A stretch of 64,000 nucleotides of DNA from Roseivirga spongicola. GTDB taxonomy: Bacteria > Bacteroidota > Bacteroidia > Cytophagales > Cyclobacteriaceae. The stretch covers positions 186,001 to 250,000 of the forward strand of contig NZ_LRPC01000012.1 of the NCBI RefSeq assembly GCF_001592965.1. The letters run 5' to 3'. Made by a program: the position numbers and the translations under genes. Positions 8,224 through 16,438 of this stretch are shown piece after piece. Numbering within the stretch: position 1 is the first letter of the stretch; each line of letters starts with the position of its first letter. A model generated the notes under the pieces. That model worked only from the letters and a program-made list of their open reading frames with translations. It searched no databases and had not been told where the DNA came from.

Positions 8224-8724
8224 ATGCAATACGACAAAGCAAAAGATCAGTTCATTCAGGCATGGGGTACACTAGGGTCGGCCTGGGGTATTAATAAAGC
8301 CATGGGGCAGATTCATGCACTTCTACTAATTACAGAAGAGGCTTTAACCACTGAGGATATTATGGAAGAATTGAAAATATCCAGAGGTAACGCCAATATG
8401 AACCTGAGGTCTTTGATGGATTGGGGTATTGTTCAGAAAGTCTTAAAGCCTGGAGAGAGGAAAGAGTACTTCACCACAGGAAAGGATATTCTAGAACTGG
8501 CCAGGCAGGTATCGAGAGAAAGGAGAAGGAGAGAGATTGAGCCAGTGATGCGAGTTTTGAATGAAGTACAAGAAATAGAAGGGGATACTCCTCAAGTAGA
8601 GCATTTCAAGAAAGTAACGGGTGATTTATCAGGTTTTACCAAACAAGTAGATGGGGCTCTGGATAAATTTATTCGCTCAGACAAAAATTGGTTCTTTCAA
8701 GTTCTGATGAAGATGATGCGCTAA
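8224..8724 (+). CDS. GbsR/MarR family transcriptional regulator
   Basis: The 166-residue protein has a winged helix-turn-helix (LLLITEEALTTEDIMEELKIS then RGNANMNLRSLMDWGIVQKV) typical of the GbsR branch of MarR regulators, which act as dimeric repressors. The C-terminal half is a helical dimerisation region ending DKFIRSDKNWFFQVLMKMMR. Two matching palindromes, one in front of this gene and one in front of the next, suggest it represses itself, the downstream operon and possibly DUF5995. Its effector is unknown. Confidence 0.88.
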   Translation: MQYDKAKDQFIQAWGTLGSAWGINKAMGQIHALLLITEEALTTEDIMEELKISRGNANMNLRSLMDWGIVQKVLKPGERKEYFTTGKDILELARQVSRERRRREIEPVMRVLNEVQEIEGDTPQVEHFKKVTGDLSGFTKQVDGALDKFIRSDKNWFFQVLMKMMR

Positions 8725-8737
8725 AAAATTTGATTCA

Positions 8738-8760
8738 AACTTTCATAAAATATTGAAAAT
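8738..8760. promoter_or_regulatory. Operator 2 for the GbsR/MarR regulator (predicted)
   Basis: AACTTTCA, 8-base spacer, TGAAAAT: a near copy of operator 1 with identical spacing, just upstream of the membrane-protein gene at 8770. It suggests a second, internal control point within the operon. Confidence 0.65.
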
Positions 8761-8769
8761 AATAAAAGT

Positions 8770-9173
8770 ATGAGAAATTATAGATTTTATACTGCGGTTA
8801 TAAAGATCGTTTTCGGCCTAGTTTGTCTTTTGTTTTTGCTGGCTTTTTTCAATGAAGATTTTAGTCAATTAAAGCTTGTAGCCTTAATCATGATGCCATT
8901 GGGGATATTTCAATTAGCTGTAGGGTTTCATTTTATAACTACTCTAGAGAGAAGGAGTGAGGTAGTAAGAGCAGGTGTTCGAGTTTATTGGTTTTCAACG
9001 TTGGGGTATTTCTTGGGTCTTTATATAGCAGTAGATTCAAAGAAATTCATGAAGACTTTTACTGGGTTTACTTATTGGTAGTGCCTTGGTTTATAGTGGC
9101 TTATCAATGTTTTGTGGTTCAAAAATCTTACAAGGAAAGAACTAATTCTCAGATCAAATCGACTATGTCATGA
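8770..9173 (+). pseudogene. Four-helix membrane protein gene with a -1 frameshift
   Basis: Frame one (from ATG 8770) encodes three membrane segments and stops at 9079-9081 just after SKKFMKTFTGFTYW. The frame one base back continues with FYWVYLLVVPWFIVAYQCFV, a fourth membrane segment, and a basic tail ending at 9173. This end overlaps the next ATG as ATGA, which argues that the second frame is the genuine C-terminus of a protein of about 134 residues. The shift falls near 9030-9060, among short A, T and G runs. Decay or a one-base consensus error are both possible. The family is not recognised. Confidence 0.65.
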
Positions 9174-10081
9174 AAAGGAAGGTCGTCATTTTCGGAGGTA
9201 CTGGATTCCTTGGGCTTTCACTGGCTGATTACTTGACAGACAGAAGTTTTGGAGTCGTTTTGGTTGCCAGAAAAAGAGTGGTTACTCAACACAAACTTCT
9301 ACTGTGGGATGGTCACAGTCTCGGTGATTGGGCGGATGAGTTTAATGATGCCTTTGGGATTATTAACCTTGCCGGAAGGAGTGTTGATTGTGTAAAGACT
9401 CCTGATAACTGCGATTTGATTCTCCGATCTCGGGTGGAATCTGTCAGAATAATTGGGTGTGCTTTAGCCAAAGCAAAAACGTGTCCCAAGGTCTGGATTC
9501 AAATGTCTACGGCACATATCTATGGAGATCCACCATTCAGGTTTTGTGATGAGGAGGCTCCATTAGGGTACGGATTGGCTCCGCAAGTAGGAAAAGCATG
9601 GGAAACAGAATTTGACAAATATTTGAATAAAGAGACAAGAGGGGTAATTCTAAGAACTGGTTTCGTGATCGGTAAGAATGGAGGAGCGCTTCAAAGCTTG
9701 TCCAGATTGGTGAAGTTGGGTTTGGGAGGAAAAGCTGGCGAGGGTAAGCAAGGCATGAGCTGGATTCATCAGACTGACTTTAACGAAATTGTATTTCAAG
9801 CTTTGATGAATTCTGGTTTTAGTGGAGTTTATAATATTACTTCACCTAACCCTGTTTCTAACAAGGAATTCATGAAATCCTTGAGGAAGACGATGAAAGT
9901 TCCTTTTGGGCTTTCAGCACCAGAATTCATCACTCGTTTGGGTGCTAAATATATTTTTAAAACTGATCCAGAATTGGCTCTCTATGGCCGCTTTGTTACA
10001 CCGGATCGGCTTCTCGCAGAAGGTTTCAAGTTTAAGTTCCCTGATTTGAATCAGGCCTTACAAGATCTTCTGATGCAATAA
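9170..10081 (+). CDS. TIGR01777-type NAD-dependent epimerase (SDR39U1-like)
   Basis: The 303-residue extended SDR protein starts with the Rossmann motif VVIFGGTGFLGLSLADYL. It continues with FGIINLAGRSVD, the active-region STAHIYGDPPFRFCDEE, RTGFVIGKNGGALQ and SWIHQTDFNEIVFQAL. The C-terminal DUF1731 region (PEFITRLGAKYIF, LLAEGFKFKFPDL) completes the TIGR01777 family. These are predicted NAD(P)-dependent nucleotide-sugar epimerase-like proteins with unknown substrate. The canonical YxxxK is replaced (YGDPP region), as is common in this family. It overlaps the upstream membrane-protein gene by four bases and is part of the GbsR operon. Confidence 0.88.
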   Translation: MKRKVVIFGGTGFLGLSLADYLTDRSFGVVLVARKRVVTQHKLLLWDGHSLGDWADEFNDAFGIINLAGRSVDCVKTPDNCDLILRSRVESVRIIGCALAKAKTCPKVWIQMSTAHIYGDPPFRFCDEEAPLGYGLAPQVGKAWETEFDKYLNKETRGVILRTGFVIGKNGGALQSLSRLVKLGLGGKAGEGKQGMSWIHQTDFNEIVFQALMNSGFSGVYNITSPNPVSNKEFMKSLRKTMKVPFGLSAPEFITRLGAKYIFKTDPELALYGRFVTPDRLLAEGFKFKFPDLNQALQDLLMQ

Positions 10082-10111
10082 TTTCTAATCATCCATTTAA
10101 ACAATACAATC

Positions 10112-10477
10112 ATGAGTTACGCAATTACATCTTACGTTCTGTACTTAGTTTTAACCATTGGACTAACCATTTGGGTAGCATCAACTTTGTTCAAAAGTGG
10201 CAGAGTTTTTTTGGTCGATATTTTCTCCGGTAACCAGGAGTTTGCCAATAGTGTTAACAGGCTGTTGGTAGTTGGGTTCTACTTAATCAACTTAGGTTTC
10301 GCGGTATCATCTCTAGATGCAATAGGCTCTGTAAATGATCTATCAGACCTTTTCATTCGATTGTCTAAAAGAGTGGGGATAATCACATTGATTTTAGGCG
10401 GAATGCACTTCCTAAATATTTATGTATTCTTCCAAATTCGAAAAAGCGGGAAGGAAAACAGGCTTACACATGTCTAA
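10112..10477 (+). CDS. Three-helix membrane protein of unknown function
   Basis: The 121-residue protein has three membrane segments (about 9-29, 48-71, 88-109) and a basic cytoplasmic tail. Its start follows the epimerase stop by 30 bases, and its last codons overlap the next gene by 8 bases, so it belongs to the same operon. Similar small membrane proteins with an N-terminal YLVLTIGLTIWVASTLFKSG segment occur in other bacteria, but no function can be assigned. Confidence 0.7.
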   Translation: MSYAITSYVLYLVLTIGLTIWVASTLFKSGRVFLVDIFSGNQEFANSVNRLLVVGFYLINLGFAVSSLDAIGSVNDLSDLFIRLSKRVGIITLILGGMHFLNIYVFFQIRKSGKENRLTHV

Positions 10478-11387
10478 GGTTGGGTTTAGGCATATTTGGG
10501 CAGACAGAAGCTTCCGTGTCTCAATAATTCAAACTACCGTTTTCCTTGGCCTAGGTATGTTGTTTTTGCATCAGGGTTGGGCAGCATATGGTTGGGTAAT
10601 GTTTCTGTGCTTTCCCGTGATCCTCGGGCTTAGCTTAGGGGTTCATCCGAATAAAAAGGCAATGTTTTATGGGGTCATTTTGGCCCTTGCCCTCTTTCTG
10701 TTTTTCATCATTATAGCGGGAATTGAAGGAATGGTTTGTGTGATTTTTTTACTTCCTCTGATTATTGTACCGTTATTTCTGGGTGTAATTATTGTTCACC
10801 TGATAGAGAAATATCATAAAGTTAAAGAGGAGGTAAGGGTAAGAGTAATTTGGTCTCCACTACTCATTTTCATTCTAGCAGTGCCTTTAGAAAATGGCAT
10901 GCTTCAAAATGAGCAACATATAGAATCGGTTTCTACCGAAATCATATTGCCATACTCTGCCATTGAAATTTTTGATGCCATCAAATCGGTAGATACGCTG
11001 TATGGTGCAAAGCCTTTTCTTATGAAACTTGATTTGCCCGTTCCCTTCAAGTGCATTTTAGAAAAGGAAGAAGTTAATGCACTTAGAGTCTGTTACTTCG
11101 AAGGAGGTCGAATTATTGAAAAAGTTACTGCCTATGAACCTGGCGAGCTGCTACAAATGGATGTGATAGACTATGAGTTGACGGGAAGAGTATGGTTAGG
11201 CTTTAAAGAGGCTATTTACACTTTTGATTCACTTGCGCCCGCCAAAACTAAAATGACCAGAACTACCACTTATACTTCTAAGCTGTATCCTAGAGCTTAT
11301 TGGAGAGTTTTCGAAAAACTAGGCATTTCTCAAGAACACGATTATGTATTTCAAAATGTGCAAAGGAGCCTTATAGAACCTTTCTAA
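10470..11387 (+). CDS. Membrane-SRPBCC (START-like) fusion protein
   Basis: The 305-residue protein begins with four to five hydrophobic segments (to about residue 135). A C-terminal SRPBCC/START-like ligand-binding domain follows (VSTEIILPYSAIEIFDAIKS, RVWLGFKEAIYTF, TTTYTSKLYPRAYWRVFE). The frame opens at 10422 inside the previous gene; ATG 10470 (MSKVGFRHIW) is preferred because it overlaps the upstream stop by only 8 bases. SRPBCC domains bind hydrophobic ligands, so lipid sensing or handling at the membrane is possible. It is the last gene of the GbsR operon. Confidence 0.7.
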   Translation: MSKVGFRHIWADRSFRVSIIQTTVFLGLGMLFLHQGWAAYGWVMFLCFPVILGLSLGVHPNKKAMFYGVILALALFLFFIIIAGIEGMVCVIFLLPLIIVPLFLGVIIVHLIEKYHKVKEEVRVRVIWSPLLIFILAVPLENGMLQNEQHIESVSTEIILPYSAIEIFDAIKSVDTLYGAKPFLMKLDLPVPFKCILEKEEVNALRVCYFEGGRIIEKVTAYEPGELLQMDVIDYELTGRVWLGFKEAIYTFDSLAPAKTKMTRTTTYTSKLYPRAYWRVFEKLGISQEHDYVFQNVQRSLIEPF

Positions 11388-11453
11388 GTATGTAATCTAT
11401 TTCTGGCAATAACGCTCATTTCTTTACATATTAAAGAATGTAATTTTCTATTA

Positions 11454-13352
11454 TTGCCAATGCTCGAGCTCCTCCGACACGTTTTTGAGAACGACTTCAT
11501 GCCTCATGGCCATTGCTATTTCTGGGAAAAAGACATCCTAATTCCCATAGTAATTGGTGATTTACTCACCTTTTTATCCTACATGACCATTCCAATACTA
11601 CTTTGGAAGTTTGTTAAAAACAGAGAAGATCTGAGGTTTGGAGTGGTATTTAAAGCCTTTGCTGCCTTTATCTTTTTTTGTGGAATAGGCCACCTTATTG
11701 ATGTTATCAATATTTGGGAGCCCTACTATAGGGTTTCTGCTATTGCAAAAATGTGTACGGGCTTGGTTTCTTTAGGTACAGTTTTAATGCTTTTCAAACT
11801 GTACCCGAAAGCCTTAAAGCTTCCTAGTGTTTCTCGACTTGATAATATAAATGATGAGCTGAAGAGAAAAAACAAGGAACTCGTTGAACTGAATGAGATG
11901 TATGACGATACGATGAAGGCAGTTCGGTTGGGCTATTGGCATCTTGATGTAGAATCAAATGAACTGTATTGGAGCGATGTAGTGTATGATATTCACGAGA
12001 TGGAAAGAGGTTGTAATGTAGATGTAGCCTCAGCGTTGAACTTCTATCATCCAGACCATAGAGAGGTGATATCAGAGTTAGTTACAAATGCAATTCAAAA
12101 CAGTGAACCTTTCGATGTTCAACTGAAGATAATAACCGCTTCACAAAATGAACTATGGGTAAGAGCTATAGGTAAGGCCGAATTGAAAGATGGAAAGCCT
12201 GTAAAGCTTAAGGGACTCTTTCAAGATATTGATGATTTAAAGAGAAAAGAAGAGCAGTTAACTCAGAATGAATCTGCTCTTAAAGAGGCAGAAGATTTGG
12301 CGCAATTGGGTAATTGGAGGTGGAGTTTTGATAGGCAAGAGCGCTATTGGTCCGATGGCCGGTTTAAAATATTGGGCTACGAACCAGGGGAAATCGAACC
12401 TTCATTGCAAGTAGCTTTGGATTCGGTTCATCCTGAAGACAGAGAGCGGGTAGAAGGTACCATTAAGCAGGCAATTGAGAAAGATGAAGATTATGAATTG
12501 AGCTATAGAATTATCAACCAAAGTAATGAGGTGAGAATAGTCAAAGACAAAGGGGTCTTTGTCAACCTGCCACACACCAAGGGGCAATATTATGCTGGTA
12601 TTGTAATGGATATTACAGATGAGTCTTTGAAGGAACAAAAGCTACAAGAGTCTCTTAAGGCACTAGAACGTTCAAACCGAGAGCTTCAAGACTTCGCCTA
12701 TGTAGCTTCTCACGATTTGCAAGAGCCTTTACGTGTTATTACTAGCTATCTTCAGCTCATAGAGATGAGTTATGGTCATTTGCTCGATGATGAAGGCAAA
12801 CTCTTTATAGAAAGTATTATTAAGGCCTCGGCCCGAATGAAGACTTTGATAAATGACTTACTAGTACTTTCAAGGTTAGAAACAAAACAGAGAGATGCCG
12901 TTCCTGTAGACTTAAATAAGGTAATCAATGTAGTGAAGGAAGACCTGAGTCTAAAGATAATTGATTCCAATGCAGAGATAAAACACCCCGAGTTGCCAGT
13001 AGTTTATGGTGATGAAGGTAGAATGAGACGACTGTTCCAGAATTTTATTGGGAATAGCATTAAATTCAGAAGACCTGATGTTGATCCGAAAATAGAAATT
13101 GAGTGGTCTGATGTGGGGGAGAAATATCAATTCAAGATAAAAGACAACGGAATTGGTATTAAAGAGGAGTATTTTGAAAGAATTTTTACCATTTTTCAGC
13201 GATTACATACTCGAGAAGAATATGAAGGTACGGGTATTGGTTTGGCTATTTGTAAGAAGATTGTGGGTAAACATGACTCAACCATTCGAGTTGAAAGTGA
13301 ATATGGTAAAGGAAGTTCCTTTATCTTTGAGCTAAATAAGAGCAAAGGATGA
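11454..13352 (+). CDS. Histidine kinase with ethylene-receptor-like copper-site membrane domain
   Basis: The 632-residue sensor kinase has three N-terminal membrane helices that match the ethylene-binding domain of plant ETR1 and cyanobacterial Etr1. Visible are MPHGHCYFW, then D36-x6-Y43-x3-P47 (GDLLTFLSYMTIP) and C76-x3-H80 (FFCGIGHLIDV). The spacing from Asp to Cys and His (40 and 44 residues) equals that of ETR1 Asp25, Cys65 and His69, where Cys and His hold Cu(I). Two PAS domains follow (about 145-265 and 275-395), then HisKA with His420 (VASHDLQEPLR) and a HATPase (NxxxN, DNGIGI, GTGIGLAI). It overlaps the Rcp1-type regulator by four bases. Whether the ligand is ethylene is unproven. 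Confidence 0.88.
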   Translation: MPMLELLRHVFENDFMPHGHCYFWEKDILIPIVIGDLLTFLSYMTIPILLWKFVKNREDLRFGVVFKAFAAFIFFCGIGHLIDVINIWEPYYRVSAIAKMCTGLVSLGTVLMLFKLYPKALKLPSVSRLDNINDELKRKNKELVELNEMYDDTMKAVRLGYWHLDVESNELYWSDVVYDIHEMERGCNVDVASALNFYHPDHREVISELVTNAIQNSEPFDVQLKIITASQNELWVRAIGKAELKDGKPVKLKGLFQDIDDLKRKEEQLTQNESALKEAEDLAQLGNWRWSFDRQERYWSDGRFKILGYEPGEIEPSLQVALDSVHPEDRERVEGTIKQAIEKDEDYELSYRIINQSNEVRIVKDKGVFVNLPHTKGQYYAGIVMDITDESLKEQKLQESLKALERSNRELQDFAYVASHDLQEPLRVITSYLQLIEMSYGHLLDDEGKLFIESIIKASARMKTLINDLLVLSRLETKQRDAVPVDLNKVINVVKEDLSLKIIDSNAEIKHPELPVVYGDEGRMRRLFQNFIGNSIKFRRPDVDPKIEIEWSDVGEKYQFKIKDNGIGIKEEYFERIFTIFQRLHTREEYEGTGIGLAICKKIVGKHDSTIRVESEYGKGSSFIFELNKSKG

Positions 13353-13786
13353 AAGAGGAGTTTAGAATCTTATTGGTTGAAGACAGTAAAGAAGATGTAA
13401 TGCTCACAAAAATGGCATTTGCTAAATCTAAGGTAGATGCAATTATAGATGTGGTGAATGATGGTGAACAATGTCTGAAGTTTTTGAAAAAAGAACCGCC
13501 TTATGAAAAAGCCGTTATTCCTGGGCTTATTTTGTTAGATCTTAACATGCCAAAGGTCGATGGTAAACAGGTGCTCGAAAGAATTAAATTCGATAAAAAC
13601 CTGAAAACAATTCCCGTTGTAGTGCTTACCACAAGCCAAAACGAAAGAGATGTGGAAGAAAGCTACGAACGCTTTGCTAATAGCTACATTTCCAAGCCAA
13701 TGGATTTTATTGAATTTCTTGACTTAGTTAAGCAGATTGAAAAATTCTGGTTTAAAACCGTTAAGCTACCGAAATCTTCTGAGTGA
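13349..13786 (+). CDS. Single-domain response regulator, Rcp1-like
   Basis: The 145-residue receiver has the acidic pocket (LLVEDSKEDV), phospho-acceptor Asp64 (GLILLDLNMPKVDG), the switch Thr in VVLTTS and the Lys in YISKPMD. The C-terminal IEKFWFKTVKLP helix is typical of Rcp1-type regulators that receive phosphate from PAS/phytochrome kinases. The ATGA overlap with the kinase gene makes that kinase its likely partner. It has no output domain, so it should act by protein contact or phosphotransfer. Confidence 0.92.
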   Translation: MKEEFRILLVEDSKEDVMLTKMAFAKSKVDAIIDVVNDGEQCLKFLKKEPPYEKAVIPGLILLDLNMPKVDGKQVLERIKFDKNLKTIPVVVLTTSQNERDVEESYERFANSYISKPMDFIEFLDLVKQIEKFWFKTVKLPKSSE

Positions 13787-13843
13787 ACTGGGCTAATTAG
13801 TTAAGCCCAGTTAAATTATTTTTGAACGAACTCATCAGCAAGA

Positions 13844-14491
13844 ATGTCCGAAAAAGTTAGAATTCTCATTGTTGACGACCATACAATGATAAGGGTCGCC
13901 ATTAAGAATTATTTCGTTAATGACGATCAGATCGAAATAGTAGAGGAGGCTGTTAATGGGGAGGAGGCATTGGCTAGGCTTGTAGATACCCAAATAGACT
14001 TAGTGCTTACCGATATAAGTATGCCAGTAATGGATGGTTATGAATTGGTTGGTAAGATTAAGCTTAAATATCCAGAGCTAAAGGTTGTTGCTTTAAGCAT
14101 GATTAACGAATCTCAGCAGGTCAAGAAAATGCTGGAGACTGGTGTGCATGGTTACATTCTAAAAAACTGTGATAAAGAAGAGCTTAAGGCTGGCATTATT
14201 CAGGTAATGAATGGTGAGGACTATTTTAGTAATAGTGTTGCTCATGAAATTGTAGAATCATTGGCTAAGCGTAAGGGAGCCGAAGGTGCTTTAGTTGAAA
14301 TTCCTCTTTCTCAGAGAGAAAAAGAAGTTTTAAGGTTGATGATGAAGGAGTATAGTAATGGAGAAATAGCTAACGAGCTTTCCATTAGTACAAGAACAGT
14401 AGACGCCCATAGGCGTAATCTAATGGAGAAAACAGGTTCTAAAGGGGTTGTAGGTCTTGTAATTTATGCTATTGAGAAAGGGTTAGTTTAG
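13844..14491 (+). CDS. NarL/LuxR-family response regulator
   Basis: The 215-residue protein has an N-terminal receiver (IVDDHTMIR, phospho-acceptor Asp57 in LVLTDISMPVMDG, YILKNCDKEEL) and a C-terminal LuxR helix-turn-helix (LSQREKEVLRLMMKEYSNGEI, TRTVDAHRRNLMEKTG). It follows the Rcp1-type gene by 57 bases and probably provides the DNA-binding output of this block. Its stop codon overlaps that of the facing kinase gene in the four bases TTAG. Confidence 0.92.
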   Translation: MSEKVRILIVDDHTMIRVAIKNYFVNDDQIEIVEEAVNGEEALARLVDTQIDLVLTDISMPVMDGYELVGKIKLKYPELKVVALSMINESQQVKKMLETGVHGYILKNCDKEELKAGIIQVMNGEDYFSNSVAHEIVESLAKRKGAEGALVEIPLSQREKEVLRLMMKEYSNGEIANELSISTRTVDAHRRNLMEKTGSKGVVGLVIYAIEKGLV

Positions 14492-15555
14492 TCCTTTGGT
14501 TCATTTGATAGATTCTTCTCAAAAGAGATAAACACGTTTGTTCCCTTTCCTGGTTTAGAGTCTACTTCTATACTACCGTTATGCGCACTTACTCTGCTCT
14601 CAAGACTGGAGAGTCCGAAACAGTTTTTGTTTTCTTGCACTAAAGATTTGTCGAAGCCTTGTCCGTCATCTTCTACCATTAGTGAGATGTAATCTGGGTA
14701 CTCTATTAGTTGAATAAAGATTGAATTAGCTTGAGAGTGTTTTAGCGCATTATTTACTAGCTCTTGCACTATTCTAAAGATGGCCAACTTTAGATTTACT
14801 TCAGGTTCATTTTCCAGATTTACTAAATAGTGAAAATGAATATTGGAGGCCTGCTCCATATCCTCCACTAAAGACTCAAGAGATTCTTGAAGTCTCATCT
14901 CAGTAATCACCCTCGGCATTAGACTATGAGAGATGTTACGAATTTCGTCTATGGTGAGTGATAGGTTTTCGGAGCATCTGTTATAGTGTAGAAGGCTTTT
15001 TTCATCAAACTCAGAAATGGTTTTTTGTAGCATGCCTAAACTCATGGATACCACCGTAAGGCTCTGAACTACTCCATCGTGTAGTTCTTTGGCTATTCTC
15101 GCTCTTTCGCTGTCTTGGGCTTCCAGCACCGAATCGATAAGGCGCTCCTTAGATCTGTTGTTTTCCAACATGAGCTTGTGTCTTTCAATAGAATATTGAA
15201 TGGATTTCTCCAACAGCCTCGGATTGTATTCTCCTTTTACCAGATAGTCTTGAGCACCTTCTTGAATGAGCTTTCTACTGAGTTTTACATCAGATAAGCC
15301 TGTAAGAATTATTATTGGAATATTCCCTGCATTACGTTTAACCTTAAAAAAACTTTCTTCACCATAAGAATCGGGGAGAGATAAGTCTAGTAAAATAATG
15401 TCCGGAGTCTGTTGCTGAATTAGATCTAATGCTTCGGCAATTCGCACAGCCTCAAGTATCTTCCAGTCTCTCAGACTACCAAAAGACAAGAGCTTTTTGA
15501 GCAAAAACCTGTCATCGGAATTGTCTTCAATTAAGAGGATGGATTTATCTGACAT
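14488..15555 (-). CDS. Receiver-HisKA_3 hybrid histidine kinase
   Basis: The 355-residue protein has a receiver at residues 1-125 (LIEDNSDD, Asp57 in DIILLDLSLPD, VKGEY). A HisKA_3 dimerisation domain follows (ERARIAKELHDGVVQSLT, His159), then a HATPase (ELVNNALKHSQA, VEDDGQGFD, GLSSLESRV). This is the NarX/DegS type of kinase, which usually phosphorylates NarL-type regulators. The convergent NarL-type protein is therefore a candidate target. It has no membrane segment, so input must come through its receiver, probably from the regulator encoded two bases upstream. Confidence 0.9.
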   Translation of the reverse strand: MSDKSILLIEDNSDDRFLLKKLLSFGSLRDWKILEAVRIAEALDLIQQQTPDIILLDLSLPDSYGEESFFKVKRNAGNIPIIILTGLSDVKLSRKLIQEGAQDYLVKGEYNPRLLEKSIQYSIERHKLMLENNRSKERLIDSVLEAQDSERARIAKELHDGVVQSLTVVSMSLGMLQKTISEFDEKSLLHYNRCSENLSLTIDEIRNISHSLMPRVITEMRLQESLESLVEDMEQASNIHFHYLVNLENEPEVNLKLAIFRIVQELVNNALKHSQANSIFIQLIEYPDYISLMVEDDGQGFDKSLVQENKNCFGLSSLESRVSAHNGSIEVDSKPGKGTNVFISFEKNLSNEPKD

Positions 15556-15557
15556 TA

Positions 15558-15998
15558 CTATTTGGAGTTGTTTTTTGGAAGGATAGCCACTTTTAACCAG
15601 AAATCCACAATGCTTTTGGACATATTTGTTAATTCCGATAAGTTTTCTGGTTTATTAATGAAGCAACTAGCATGTCGTTGGTAGCTTTCGTCAATACGAC
15701 TTTCATCAAAACTCGAGGTAAGCACAATTACTGGAATGGTTTTTAGTGTGCTATCGGCTTTTACAAATTCAAGTAACTTCAAACCGCTGTCTTTTGGTAG
15801 GTTCAAGTCTAATATAATTAGGTTTGGGTTAAGGGCATCTTCAAAACCATTTTCTTTACGCAAATAATTAATCCCTTCCTCTACTGTTTCAACCACCTCA
15901 ATATTCACTTCTAGGCTCTCGGCTTCAATGCCTTTTTTCAGAAGTACTATGTCCGTTTGGTTATCTTCTACTAATAAAATCTCTAAGTTCTTAGCCAT
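15558..15998 (-). CDS. Single-domain response regulator, Rcp1-like
   Basis: The 146-residue receiver has LLVEDNQTDIVLL, Asp64 (LIILDLNLPKDSG), VIVLTSS and the Lys in CFINKPENL, with the Rcp1-like C-terminal helix VDFWLKVAILP. It is the first gene of a two-gene unit: the hybrid kinase begins two bases after its stop. It resembles the regulator at 13349, suggesting duplication within the signalling block. Confidence 0.9.
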   Translation of the reverse strand: MAKNLEILLVEDNQTDIVLLKKGIEAESLEVNIEVVETVEEGINYLRKENGFEDALNPNLIILDLNLPKDSGLKLLEFVKADSTLKTIPVIVLTSSFDESRIDESYQRHASCFINKPENLSELTNMSKSIVDFWLKVAILPKNNSK

Positions 15999-16187
15999 TG
16001 CCTGCGTGCATTAAATTAAAGCAGATAAAAAAATAAAGCTTGAATTACTGTGACTCACAGAAGTCTACAATTTTAGCTGTAATAAATATAAGATCATATC
16101 TTAAACTATCATTATGTATGTGTATAGCGTATTGTTGCGTGCAAACCACTTATCCCTGATTTTAACCTTGTGGATCAATTTAAGTCC

Positions 16188-16287
16188 ATGTAAATGAAGG
16201 AATAGGACAATTTATGGATACTTTCAGAATTCTATGATGGTATTCAAGATCTAATTCTAATTCATAATCCATATCCTTCATTTACAT
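16188..16287. repeat. 14-base inverted repeat in a 440-base gap
   Basis: ATGTAAATGAAGGA (16188-16201) is repeated exactly inverted at 16274-16287, with 72 bases between. The gap from 15999 to 16438 has no gene and otherwise only AT-rich sequence that must hold the promoters of the flanking divergent genes. The repeat could be an operator pair or the ends of a small decayed element; nothing decides between these. Confidence 0.45.
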
Positions 16288-16438
16288 TAAGATAGTTTTT
16301 TGTAGGTGTATCACCTAATTTACGTATTCAAGATGGTTTTTTATATCTGATAAATAGGAAATGTTCTGAGCATCTTTTTCATTCAATAAGTCAAGATGAG
16401 AGTTTAGTGCTCATCATTTGTATTATCTGGGGAAGAAA

